A stretch of DNA of 64,000 bases from Albibacterium profundi (GTDB lineage Bacteria > Bacteroidota > Bacteroidia > Sphingobacteriales > Sphingobacteriaceae): positions 1,302,001 to 1,366,000 of the forward strand of contig NZ_JBBVGT010000002.1 of the NCBI RefSeq assembly GCF_042159835.1, given 5' to 3'. Under the pieces are notes generated by a model that was not told where the DNA came from, ran no database searches, and saw nothing but the letters and a program-made list of their open reading frames with translations. The stretch's first letter is position 1. Every line of letters starts with the position of its first letter. Positions 1 to 6,786 of the stretch are shown one piece after another. The translations under genes were made by a program, and so were the position numbers.

Positions 1-124
1 TAGAGTACTTATCTGAGATAGTCTCCATGGTATTACCATTGAAGATCCCTGTATTAGAAAGATAATTGACCACGATCGTAACGATCAAGGCTATGCTGTT
101 GGCTATTGGGAGAGTTACTTTCAT
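1..124 (-). CDS. TspO-like tryptophan-rich sensory protein, N-terminal fragment
   Basis: Only the first 41 codons lie in the window; the gene runs off the left edge. Reading the minus strand from the ATG at 122-124 gives an N-terminal membrane segment (PIANSIALIVTIVVNYL) followed by NTGIFNGNTMETISDKYS. This pattern, one transmembrane helix and then a 'SNTG.FNG.T...S..Y' stretch, is what I know from Bacteroidota TspO/MBR-like proteins, which are small five-helix membrane proteins that bind tetrapyrroles or related ligands. The tryptophan-rich core is outside the window, so the family call rests on the N-terminus alone. The gene is divergent from the DoxX-like gene and shares a 182-bp spacer with it. 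No strong ribosome binding site is seen. Confidence 0.6.
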   Translation of the reverse strand, partial: MKVTLPIANSIALIVTIVVNYLSNTGIFNGNTMETISDKYS

Positions 125-270
125 CAGGCTGAGTTTGAAATGAACGATCACAATAGTAAAGAGTTGACACACTATATTGTTTTCAGAAAGTTACGTGTGT
201 TAAGCTTCCCTGTCACAATTTACTCTTAAAAATGTCGTAATTACGACTGTTACTTTTTTGTGCTTTGTAT

Positions 271-278
271 TATTTTTG
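271..278 (+). promoter_or_regulatory. possible -7 promoter box (TATTTTTG)
   Basis: TATTTTTG matches the Bacteroidota -7 consensus TAnnTTTG and lies 28 bp before the ATG of the DoxX-like gene. No TTG lies at the usual 17-23 bp upstream; the nearest TTTG ends only 10 bp away. It is therefore a half-promoter call. Confidence 0.35.
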
Positions 279-306
279 AAATGCAAACCATTTCATAATT
301 AAGAAT

Positions 307-693
307 ATGAAGAAGAATAAAGTTATTTTCTGGGTGGCAACCATTCTCATAGTCCTCTGGGAGGGCGTTATGCCACTAAGCACCTTGTTGTTTGCACCAG
401 AGCAAGCAACTATAGGTACAAAACCCTTAGGTTATCCTGACTACTTTGCCTATGCACTAATTGTCTGTAAAGTGCTCGGTGTTATTGCAATCGCTTATCC
501 CAAAACCCCGGCAAAACTAAAGGAGTGGGCTTATGCGGGGCTTACCTTCAACCTGATCTTCGCTTTCATAAGTCATGCCTGTGTGGATAAGAACATCGGT
601 TTTATGATGATGCCTTTGGTTGTGTTAGGCATTCTGGCAATTTCATATGTGTATAACCAAAAAATCGTAGCTTACCGAAATGGCAACAGTTGA
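307..693 (+). CDS. DoxX-like family membrane protein
   Basis: A 128-residue protein with four predicted membrane helices (about residues 7-27, 45-64, 73-92 and 98-116) and little else. Length, helix spacing and the 'PxGYPxYF' turn after the first helix fit the DoxX-like (DoxX_2) group, which is common in Bacteroidota and whose function is mostly unknown. The ATG at 307 starts directly with the charged MKKNK segment before the first helix. The gene stands alone; downstream are 300 bp without a convincing gene. The family is fairly sure from its hydrophobic pattern; no reaction can be assigned. Confidence 0.65.
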   Translation: MKKNKVIFWVATILIVLWEGVMPLSTLLFAPEQATIGTKPLGYPDYFAYALIVCKVLGVIAIAYPKTPAKLKEWAYAGLTFNLIFAFISHACVDKNIGFMMMPLVVLGILAISYVYNQKIVAYRNGNS

Positions 694-994
694 TAAAATA
701 CGTAACGGACTTATTGATAAGATTCTAACCATAAGAAATAATTATCACCGCTTTCTGGGATAACCATCAGAACCCTAAAAGACTTCTTCGGATCTTAAGT
801 GGAAATAATAAATAGTTATAATCCCTACAAATACTTAATGCTTCCATTACTTTTTCCGCCATAGCATTGCAATAAACCGTTTTGTTTTTTTTAAGTTCTA
901 GTACTATTTATTTAGAGTAAACGAAATTTGGAAAGGTTACAGAGTTTTATAAACCGACCGAGATATCGTTCATCAATAGTTATTAGATTTACAT
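694..994. other. intergenic region without recognised features
   Basis: About 300 bp of AT-rich DNA. I see no open reading frame of useful length, no tRNA and no clear terminator after the DoxX-like gene. A long T run (about 880-890) has no strong stem before it. Confidence 0.5.
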
Positions 995-1273
995 GTGAGA
1001 AATAATAATTTTTATATCATTACGGGTGGACCAGGAGTTGGAAAGACGGCAGTCATAGATGAACTCCAACATGTAGGTTTTCTTACGATTAGGGAGGAAG
1101 CTAGAAGAATTATTAAAGAACAGTTATCCCTTGGCGGCGACGGTGTACCATGGAAAGAAGCCGTTTATACCTTTGCTAAGATGAAAGAAACTCGAGATAT
1201 CGTTTACTTTTTGACGTTTAACAGAGAAGCTCGTATATTTGGTAGAGCCAATCATAAAACTGATCTAAAATGA
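995..1273 (+). pseudogene. AAA_28-type P-loop ATPase, shortened and probably decayed
   Basis: The first 50 residues look like the AAA_28 NTPase family: a strand FYIITGGPGVGKT (Walker A, residues 6-18) and then EEARRIIKEQ. Members I know are about 170-190 residues and carry a Walker B-like FDRG segment in the middle and a C-terminal '..FEEAV.TY..M..TY..LGY' helix. Here the reading passes from GDGVPWKE straight into AVYTFAKMKETRD, which resembles the C-terminal helix, so the middle of the protein appears to be deleted; the last 20 residues match nothing I recognise. At 92 residues it is half the usual size. The stop overlaps the start of the next gene at 1270-1273. A recently shortened but still expressed protein cannot be excluded. 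Confidence 0.5.
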
Positions 1274-1920
1274 TAGATATGAAATACTCTTCACAAGCTC
1301 AAGACATCTTGGATCAAATTAGTACCAAAACCAGGTTAGGAGATCTGCGAAAAATTGCCAAAGAAATTAAGAAAGACCATGAACTGGCTATGGAGTTGTG
1401 GTCAACCGGCCAATTTTTATCCCGACAGTTGGCCATTCTGATTATGGATAAAAAACAGCTTTCACAAGAACTCATTAATAAGTTAGATCAGGACATTCGA
1501 CACCATAGCGAGGATGAGAAACTTCAATTAATTGACTGGTTAATGGCAAATCAGCTTTCCAAAGACAAGAAGACGATTTCATTGATGGAAACTTGGGAGA
1601 ACAGTCAATCTTCATTGCAACGGAGAATCTTTTGGTATTACCAGGCCCGTTTACGGTGGGTAGGGCAAACACCGCCGCCCAATAGCGAAGAATTACTTTC
1701 CAAAATTGAGGCAAGCATCGAAAAAGAAGTACCGGAAGTACAATGGGCTATGAACTTCACAGCGGCTCAAATTGGAATCTTTGAGAAGAAATATCGTTCG
1801 CGGTGCGTTGCGCTGGGAGAACGTACCGGGCTGTACAAGGATGAAATCGTTGCCAAAAAATGTACACCTAATTATTTGCCGAAATTTATCGCCATCCAGG
1901 TCGATAAGTTGAATAAGTAA
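1270..1920 (+). CDS. DNA alkylation repair protein (AlkD-like HEAT-repeat fold)
   Basis: A 216-residue, almost all-helical protein. It fits the DNA alkylation repair family (PF08713), HEAT-like glycosylases that remove N3/N7-alkylated bases without flipping them. Supporting features are the N-terminal LGDLRKIAKEI helix, the repeated helical pairs with LAxxIMDK, and a late 'EVPEVQWAMNFTAAQIGIF' helix followed by a C-terminal CTPNYLPKFI segment, as in Bacteroidota members. I cannot place the AlkD active-site Trp/Asp/Arg with certainty; W151-W158 region residues are candidates only. The first ATG (1270) overlaps the stop of the shortened ATPase; the ATG at 1279 is an equally good start. The overlap suggests co-transcription. 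Confidence 0.7.
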   Translation: MIDMKYSSQAQDILDQISTKTRLGDLRKIAKEIKKDHELAMELWSTGQFLSRQLAILIMDKKQLSQELINKLDQDIRHHSEDEKLQLIDWLMANQLSKDKKTISLMETWENSQSSLQRRIFWYYQARLRWVGQTPPPNSEELLSKIEASIEKEVPEVQWAMNFTAAQIGIFEKKYRSRCVALGERTGLYKDEIVAKKCTPNYLPKFIAIQVDKLNK

Positions 1921-1935
1921 GTCGTATGAGATAAG

Positions 1936-1964
1936 TTAACGGCTAAAACAGGCCCATTAACGGC
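1936..1964 (+). repeat. direct repeat TTAACGGC x2, 21-bp period
   Basis: TTAACGGC occurs at 1936-1943 and again at 1957-1964. The repeat distance of 21 bp is two helical turns, so a dimeric regulator could bind both on one face. A near-consensus -7 box TATATTCG (one mismatch to TAnnTTTG) lies downstream at 1995-2002, upstream of tmm. Confidence 0.35.
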
Positions 1965-2062
1965 GATATATTAGCTTTTCGTGGGAATATTGTGTATATT
2001 CGTGACTTCGAAAAATTACCGTTGATTTTTGCAACCGTAAATTTCGTACAAATTTCTTTAGG

Positions 2063-2184
2063 GCTACACTACTGTAGCTGTGTTTTATGAGAAGCAATTC
2101 TCACCTGAGCATATCTCATTTTGGGATATCTGAAAATCGTTTGATTTGGATTAATAAGATTATTAACAGCATGCTTTTGCATGC
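2063..2184 (+). promoter_or_regulatory. structured leader of tmm with five inverted repeats
   Basis: Within 122 bp just before the tmm ATG there are five inverted repeats: GCTACA-ctac-TGTAGC (2063-2078), TGAGAA-GCAA-TTCTCA with a GNRA loop (2088-2103), an 8-bp stem with a 3-nt loop and one G-U pair (2111-2129), TTAATAA-ga-TTATTAA (2151-2166), and GCATGC-tttt-GCATGC (2169-2184). None is followed by a T run, so they are not intrinsic terminators. They could be hairpins of a regulatory 5' UTR or, for the 2151-2166 palindrome, a protein operator. It matches no riboswitch class I know. Confidence 0.45.
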
Positions 2185-2197
2185 ATAAAAATTCGAT

Positions 2198-3577
2198 ATG
2201 ACTAATTTTAAAGTTGGAATTATTGGGGCTGGTCCGAGCGGGCTTGCCATGCTAAGGGCCTTTGAATCTGAGCAAAAAAAAGGAAACCCTATTCCTGAAG
2301 TTAAGTGTTATGAAAAACAAGAGGATTGGGGTGGAATGTGGAATTATACCTGGCGTACAGGCGTCGGTAAGTATGGCGAACCTATCCATGGTAGCATGTA
2401 CAAATACTTATGGTCAAACGGTCCGAAAGAATGTTTAGAATTTGCAGATTATACGTTTACCGAGCATTTTGGTCAAGCCATCTCTTCGTATCCGCCCAGA
2501 GAAGTGCTTTTTGATTATATTCAAGGGCGTATCAAAAAAAGTAATGCACGTGATTTTATCCAGTTCAATACCGTAGCGCGTTGGGCTGATTACTTAGAAG
2601 ACAAACAACAGTTTCGTGTCGTATTTGATAACCTGGTAGAAAATGAGACCTTCGAGGAGTACTTTGACTATCTGGTTGTTGGAACCGGACATTTCTCTAC
2701 GCCTAACATGCCTTATTTTGAGGGCATTGACGAGTTCCCGGGAACTGTTATGCACGCTCATGACTTTAGGGGAGCGGATCAGTTTATCAATCAAAAACTA
2801 TTACTTGTAGGTAGCAGCTACTCTGCAGAAGATATTGGTGTACAGTGCTACAAACATGGTAGCAAATCCATCACAATTTCATATCGTAGTGCACCAATCG
2901 GAGTCAAATGGCCGGACGGCATTGTAGAGAAACCATTGATAACCCATTTTGAAGGAAATAAAGCCTTTTTCTCCGACGGAACTTCAGAAGAGTTTGACGC
3001 AGTGATTATGTGTACGGGCTATCAACATAAATTTCCTTTCCTGCCAGACGAGCTGCGACTTAAAACTAAAAACTGCTTGTATCCTGGGAATTTATATAAA
3101 GGGGTCGTTTATAACGAAAATGAACGCCTGATATACCTTGGCATGCAGGATCAGTACTACACTTTCAACATGTTTGACACACAGGCATGGTTTGCAAGGG
3201 ATTATATGCTAGGACGCATCCCGTTGCCGAACAAGGAGGAGCGAGATGTGGATATACAGAAATGGATTGATAATGAGGCTAAGACGGCGAGTGGCGAAGA
3301 TCATGTAGATTTCCAGACAGACTATATCAAGGATTTGATCCAGTTTACAGACTACCCACCTTTTGATTTGGATAAAGTAGCTACCATGTTTAAGAGCTGG
3401 CTACATGACAAGGAAGTAAACATTCTGAATTACCGAGACCAGGTTTATACATCCGTTATGGACGGCACCCAAGCCGCACCGCATCATACCCCTTGGATGG
3501 ACGAAATGGATGATAGCCTCGAAAGGTATTTGAATGAGGAAGCGCCAGTATCAGAGGAAGTTAGTGAAACTGTGTAG
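2198..3577 (+). CDS. tmm: trimethylamine monooxygenase (flavin-containing monooxygenase)
   Basis: Bacterial Tmm uses FAD, NADPH and O2 to oxidise trimethylamine to trimethylamine N-oxide in the cytoplasm. The 459-residue length is the family norm. Visible motifs are the FAD-binding GAGPSGL (residues 10-16), the Tmm-typical WNYTWRTG and HGSMYKYLWSNGPKE segments (48-78), the FMO signature FxGxxxHxxxF at 180-190 (FPGTVMHAHDF), a second nucleotide-binding GSSYSAEDIG (205-214) and the C-terminal HHTPWMD. As far as I recall, these stretches also occur in characterised Tmm proteins of methylotrophs and marine bacteria, which is why I prefer Tmm over a generic FMO. No TMAO demethylase or dimethylamine monooxygenase gene lies beside it, so the product may serve as an osmolyte or be exported rather than degraded. 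It is monocistronic, with a strong terminator behind it. Confidence 0.87.
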   Translation: MTNFKVGIIGAGPSGLAMLRAFESEQKKGNPIPEVKCYEKQEDWGGMWNYTWRTGVGKYGEPIHGSMYKYLWSNGPKECLEFADYTFTEHFGQAISSYPPREVLFDYIQGRIKKSNARDFIQFNTVARWADYLEDKQQFRVVFDNLVENETFEEYFDYLVVGTGHFSTPNMPYFEGIDEFPGTVMHAHDFRGADQFINQKLLLVGSSYSAEDIGVQCYKHGSKSITISYRSAPIGVKWPDGIVEKPLITHFEGNKAFFSDGTSEEFDAVIMCTGYQHKFPFLPDELRLKTKNCLYPGNLYKGVVYNENERLIYLGMQDQYYTFNMFDTQAWFARDYMLGRIPLPNKEERDVDIQKWIDNEAKTASGEDHVDFQTDYIKDLIQFTDYPPFDLDKVATMFKSWLHDKEVNILNYRDQVYTSVMDGTQAAPHHTPWMDEMDDSLERYLNEEAPVSEEVSETV

Positions 3578-3594
3578 ATTTAATGATCATTAGT

Positions 3595-3642
3595 CAACAA
3601 AACCGATTTTCTGTTAATGGGAAATCGGTTTTGTTGTTTTAA
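3595..3642 (+). terminator. strong intrinsic terminator after tmm
   Basis: A perfect 15-bp inverted repeat (CAACAAAACCGATTT at 3595-3609 and its complement at 3622-3636) with a 12-nt loop is followed by TTTT. It begins about 18 bp after the tmm stop. Confidence 0.85.
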
Positions 3643-3840
3643 TCCGTCTAAAAGGCATATTCATAGGACACTGTTGTTGATTGAGTTTGATGACTTACCA
3701 AATGTGAAGCTGACAAGTGCTGATTTGGTATTATCTTCATAAACTCTCTATCTCCTTAGGTACATCGATCTATCTAGGCTCATTATCATCCTGTAATGGC
3801 TATTCGGCGTGCTAAAGCTGACAACCGATAATATGTATTC

Positions 3841-4065
3841 TTATATCTTCCTCGGCGGAAGATCGAACGCAATGGCTTCATGCTCAAAATGCCCCTTGTG
3901 GGCACCATCACAAAATGGTTTATTTTTTGAAAGTCCGCAGCGGCAAATTGAAAGCACGGTTCTACCTTGCAGTCCATAGGCATTTCCATTTTTATCTACG
4001 ATTTCAAAATCGCCTTCTATTTTCACTGATCCGTTGTTGTTTATTGTAAGTTTTGTTTTCGACAT
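3841..4065 (-). CDS. CDGSH-type iron-sulfur protein
   Basis: A 74-residue protein carrying one CDGSH [2Fe-2S] motif, CRCGLSKNKPFCDGAH (about residues 42-57). The three Cys and one His ligands (C-x-C-x9-C-D-G-x-H) are all present. The family (mitoNEET-like) binds a redox-active, labile 2Fe-2S cluster; small bacterial members are soluble and their partners are generally unknown. Before the motif is a two-strand segment (TKLTINNNGSVKIEG) common to 'CDGSH domain' proteins of Bacteroidota. The gene stands alone on the minus strand between tmm and the collagen-like gene. A shorter frame across 3786-3989 on the same strand is a shadow. Confidence 0.85.
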   Translation of the reverse strand: MSKTKLTINNNGSVKIEGDFEIVDKNGNAYGLQGRTVLSICRCGLSKNKPFCDGAHKGHFEHEAIAFDLPPRKI

Positions 4066-4079
4066 GTTATTAAGATTCT

Positions 4080-4621
4080 ATGTTTTTCCCAAAAATAAAA
4101 CAATGAAATGAATACTGTACAATCTCAACGCTGTTTAGAAAGGTTCCTCATTGTTCGACAACGTAAATGAAAGGACCACTCTCAAACTCATAAAGGCCAA
4201 AACGTTTAACGGTGGTTCAGTTATTCTTTATTATGAACCGACAAATGAACATTAAACGGCGCACTGTTCACCATTAATGTAACGTCTATTACTCACATGT
4301 TGATTGTTCCTCCTTTCAGTTGTACCAGTTGCTGGTCAAATATACGGTTCATTTTCAAGTCATTAATATGACAAAAAATTCGTAGGTCATGAAAGTGTAT
4401 GACCTCATTCCACTTAGTAAACAGACGGTTTGACCGAGAATCCTGTCAGGTGGACTTGATCGACCCGCTTTCCACCACTTAATCATTTAAACACGCAAGA
4501 TACTCGCTGACTTGGAGCGTTTACACAATGGCTGTTGATTGTCCACTTTCCCTTTTGGACTTTTGAGCCGTAGCTATACATCATAGCTTAATATAATCAA
4601 GTTAAATTGTAAACTATAAAA
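4080..4621. other. 540-bp intergenic region with small inverted repeats
   Basis: No open reading frame or RNA gene is recognised. Three short inverted repeats are present: GGTTCA/TGAACC (4214-4239, 14-nt spacer), AGGTCAT/ATGACCT (4384-4405, 8-nt spacer) and GGTGGA/TCCACC (4449-4476, 16-nt spacer). Their meaning is unknown; the second, symmetrical and compact, is the best candidate for an operator. Confidence 0.35.
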
Positions 4622-5611
4622 ATGATGAGAAAAGTAAGATTATTTATGCTGGCAATGGCGACGGTTGTCATGTTCAGTCAATGCAGCAAAGACGGCTCTA
4701 TTGGGCCACAAGGCGAACGTGGCGAAAGGGGTGAAAGAGGCGAGCGTGGTGAACGCGGAGAGATTGGTCCGGCGGGCGAAGATGGTAGTGTGATTTTTGC
4801 TGGAAACGGAGCACCTGAAGCGAAGATAGGGAGGAGTGGCGACTATTATCTAGATAAAACAACGGGTTCCCTATATGGGCCGAAAAGCAGCGGTGGCTGG
4901 GGAAAGCCGGGAGTAGTACTCATGGGGAAAGACGGTAGGGATGGGACGAATGGTAAGGACGGTGCAGATGGTAAGGACGGTGCAGATGGTAAAGATGGTG
5001 TAAACGGAAAAGATGGCAGCACTATATATGCTGGTGCTCTTGCGAAACAAATTAGCCCGACCCGGCCGCCGCTTCCTAGTCCTAAAATAGGTAAGCCGGG
5101 TGACTACTTTCTTGACAAAACCAACTATAACCTATTTGGACCTAAGGTCGGTGTGGATTGGGGCGATCCCGTCAACCTAAAGGGCGCTAAAGGAAATGAT
5201 GGTGCAGACGGGAAAGATGGGAAAGACGGTACCAATGGTAAGGATGGAAACGCGAATGTCACTCAATATGTCTTTGGTAAGTTTACGGTTGGTAGGCTTT
5301 CAAATATGTTTGAAATCCCTGTCAGTAAAAGTATTATAGACCGCGCCATGGTGTATGTATATGTCAAGAGAGCTAGTACATGGGTTCCTATACCGTCACG
5401 CGAATTCAATTCCGTATATATTAACGGTTATCAAGATTATACAAGAATATTTATAAGCCAGCCGAGAGAGGCAATTGGTTTTGAATATACCGGTTTGCGA
5501 GTAATCGTTGTTAGAGGTACTAAAAGTATAACGATGAGCAGTAAAGCTGCGCCAACATTGAATTTCAAAAACTATCAGGCAGTTTGCGACTATTACGGAT
5601 TACCAAAATAA
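4622..5611 (+). CDS. collagen-like repeat surface lipoprotein
   Basis: A 329-residue predicted lipoprotein: signal helix (residues 5-18) and a lipobox ending MFSQC, with Cys about residue 21. It has collagen Gly-X-Y runs: a Glu/Arg-rich block (GERGERGERGERGERGE, about 30-55) and two Lys/Asp-rich blocks built from GKDGADGKDGxNG units (about 101-137 and 190-213). Between them are two copies of a module ending GDYYLDKTTGSLYGPK and GDYFLDKTNYNLFGPK, each followed by a W-G-x-P pattern. A non-repetitive C-terminal domain of about 115 residues follows. Bacterial collagen-like stretches form trimeric triple helices and are commonly surface stalks; the tip domain here is unknown to me. The DNA under the repeats is itself repetitive (18-bp units near 4950-5000), so length variation is likely. 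Monocistronic. Confidence 0.75.
   Translation: MMRKVRLFMLAMATVVMFSQCSKDGSIGPQGERGERGERGERGERGEIGPAGEDGSVIFAGNGAPEAKIGRSGDYYLDKTTGSLYGPKSSGGWGKPGVVLMGKDGRDGTNGKDGADGKDGADGKDGVNGKDGSTIYAGALAKQISPTRPPLPSPKIGKPGDYFLDKTNYNLFGPKVGVDWGDPVNLKGAKGNDGADGKDGKDGTNGKDGNANVTQYVFGKFTVGRLSNMFEIPVSKSIIDRAMVYVYVKRASTWVPIPSREFNSVYINGYQDYTRIFISQPREAIGFEYTGLRVIVVRGTKSITMSSKAAPTLNFKNYQAVCDYYGLPK
4939..5018 (+). repeat. tandem coding repeat (about 18-bp units)
   Basis: Near-identical units of the form GGTAAGGACGGTGCAGAT are repeated head to tail inside the collagen-like gene, each encoding GKDGAD or a close variant. Units that stay in frame can be gained or lost by slippage without breaking the gene. Confidence 0.6.
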
Positions 5612-5719
5612 AATAATTAACGGATAAGAATAAAGCTGCTGCTGGCAAGAAGCCGTCAGTTATACCTATTTCGGATATGATTAAATAAGTCGTAAATTTA
5701 TGCCTTTAATAAAAATAAC

Positions 5720-6211
5720 ATGAGCATTAAAGACGGTATTTTAGCAGAAATTACACATGAGACGCAGAACACCAAACGGATTTTGGACAGTCTCACCAAC
5801 GAGCATTGGAATTACAAGCCACATGAGAAGTCAATGACTTTGGGAGAATTGGCATCGCACATTGTGGAACTTCATAGTTGGGTGCATTTGGCGGTGTCTA
5901 AAGGTGTTTTTGATTTCCACACAGATTATCAGCCGAGTACGGCCACTACCATCGAAGAACTGAAAGCAATCTTAGCAGACAATTTGCAGAAAAACAAAGA
6001 CTTTGTGGCTGCGCAAACTGATGAATTTTGGTTGACCAACTGGAAATTACAAGCCGGAAGCCATGTGCTTTCAGACCTGCCGAAATTGGGTGCTTTCAGA
6101 TATATCATTACCAATCATCTCGTTCATCACCGCGGGCAGCTAACGGTTTATATGCGGATGCTGGATATCCCACTTCCGGGTCTTTACGGTCCTTCGGCCG
6201 ATGAAAAGTAA
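5720..6211 (+). CDS. DinB-like (four-helix bundle) metal-binding protein
   Basis: A 163-residue protein of the DinB/YfiT-like superfamily, four-helix bundles with a metal site of three histidines. The likely ligands are H47 in LASHIVELHSW and H133 and H137 in TNHLVHHRGQLTVYMRML; the HxxxH at the third helix followed by RGQ is characteristic. Family members include thiol-dependent S-transferases and damage-inducible proteins, but the substrate here is unknown. The ATG at 5720 gives a clean N-terminus (MSIKDGILAEI), with no good ribosome binding site in front. It lies alone between the collagen-like lipoprotein and a small ORF of unknown function. Confidence 0.75.
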   Translation: MSIKDGILAEITHETQNTKRILDSLTNEHWNYKPHEKSMTLGELASHIVELHSWVHLAVSKGVFDFHTDYQPSTATTIEELKAILADNLQKNKDFVAAQTDEFWLTNWKLQAGSHVLSDLPKLGAFRYIITNHLVHHRGQLTVYMRMLDIPLPGLYGPSADEK

Positions 6212-6321
6212 GAAGAGATCTTTTTTACGCCAGACAACGGATTCGTAACAAAAAGGTGATTCCTTAAGAAATTTTAAACAAAGGGGATGCTCTAATCATT
6301 ATTCCATATAAAATAAGGTAT

Positions 6322-6570
6322 ATGATTATGGGAATGAAATATCAAAAGCAGTCGACTAAGAAAATCGGCCGAGCAGCGTCACGTTTCAAGCAGCATTTTT
6401 GTTTCATGTGGAAGAGAGAATTTGGGAATATGCCTACGGAGTGGATTATCAAGGATTACCTAAAATCCCTTACGGAAAGGCACTCTACAAGCTCGTCACT
6501 GAATCCGGACAAAGATGTGTCCGAGTTTACAATTCATTACATCGATGAATACATGCCTAAACGAGATTAG
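6322..6570 (+). CDS. small hypothetical protein
   Basis: An 82-residue basic reading frame, rich in Lys and Arg at the start and Asp/Glu at the end. I do not recognise it. Residues 22-44 (FKQHFCFMWKREFGNMPTEWII) loosely recall the second helix-turn-helix of AraC regulators, where 'FKREFGxxPxEY' is typical, so it could be a degraded AraC tail, but the similarity is short. The start could be ATG 6322, 6328 or 6334. It has no operon partner; a strong inverted repeat follows at 6589. It may not be a gene. Confidence 0.35.
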   Translation: MIMGMKYQKQSTKKIGRAASRFKQHFCFMWKREFGNMPTEWIIKDYLKSLTERHSTSSSLNPDKDVSEFTIHYIDEYMPKRD

Positions 6571-6588
6571 AGTTAGATAAGGCATGAC

Positions 6589-6641
6589 GGTATCCGCTGG
6601 GTGGCTCGTATTACATGACCGAAGGGTCACCAGCGGATACC
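6589..6641. repeat. 12-bp perfect inverted repeat with nested hairpin
   Basis: GGTATCCGCTGG (6589-6600) and its exact complement (6630-6641) flank 29 bp. Inside, TGACC-GAAG-GGTCA forms a second hairpin that abuts the second outer arm, so the RNA would stack both stems with a 15-nt bulge on one side. There is no T run on either strand after the stem. It sits between a doubtful small ORF and the MFS gene. It could be a transcript-end stem or a small structured RNA. Confidence 0.5.
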
Positions 6642-6786
6642 TATCGGTAGCTTCCCTGATTTCACCTGTTTGAACGAGAGGGATAGGGAGCTAATAGAAA
6701 GTTAATAGATAAATAACAAATACAAGGTGTTTTCATTACAACATCTTTCGCAAAGTGAATATAACTGAATATAACAATGACTTTTC

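Noticed and set aside
3786..3989. 67-codon minus-strand frame overlapping the CDGSH gene
   Set aside because: It overlaps a clear CDGSH gene in another frame and has no recognisable motif.
4939..5018. Short regular repeats as a possible CRISPR array
   Set aside because: The repeats are head to tail without spacers, stay in frame and encode Gly-X-Y collagen units.
6589..6641. Inverted repeat as the ends of an insertion sequence
   Set aside because: The arms are only 29 bp apart, and no transposase reading frame or target duplication is seen.
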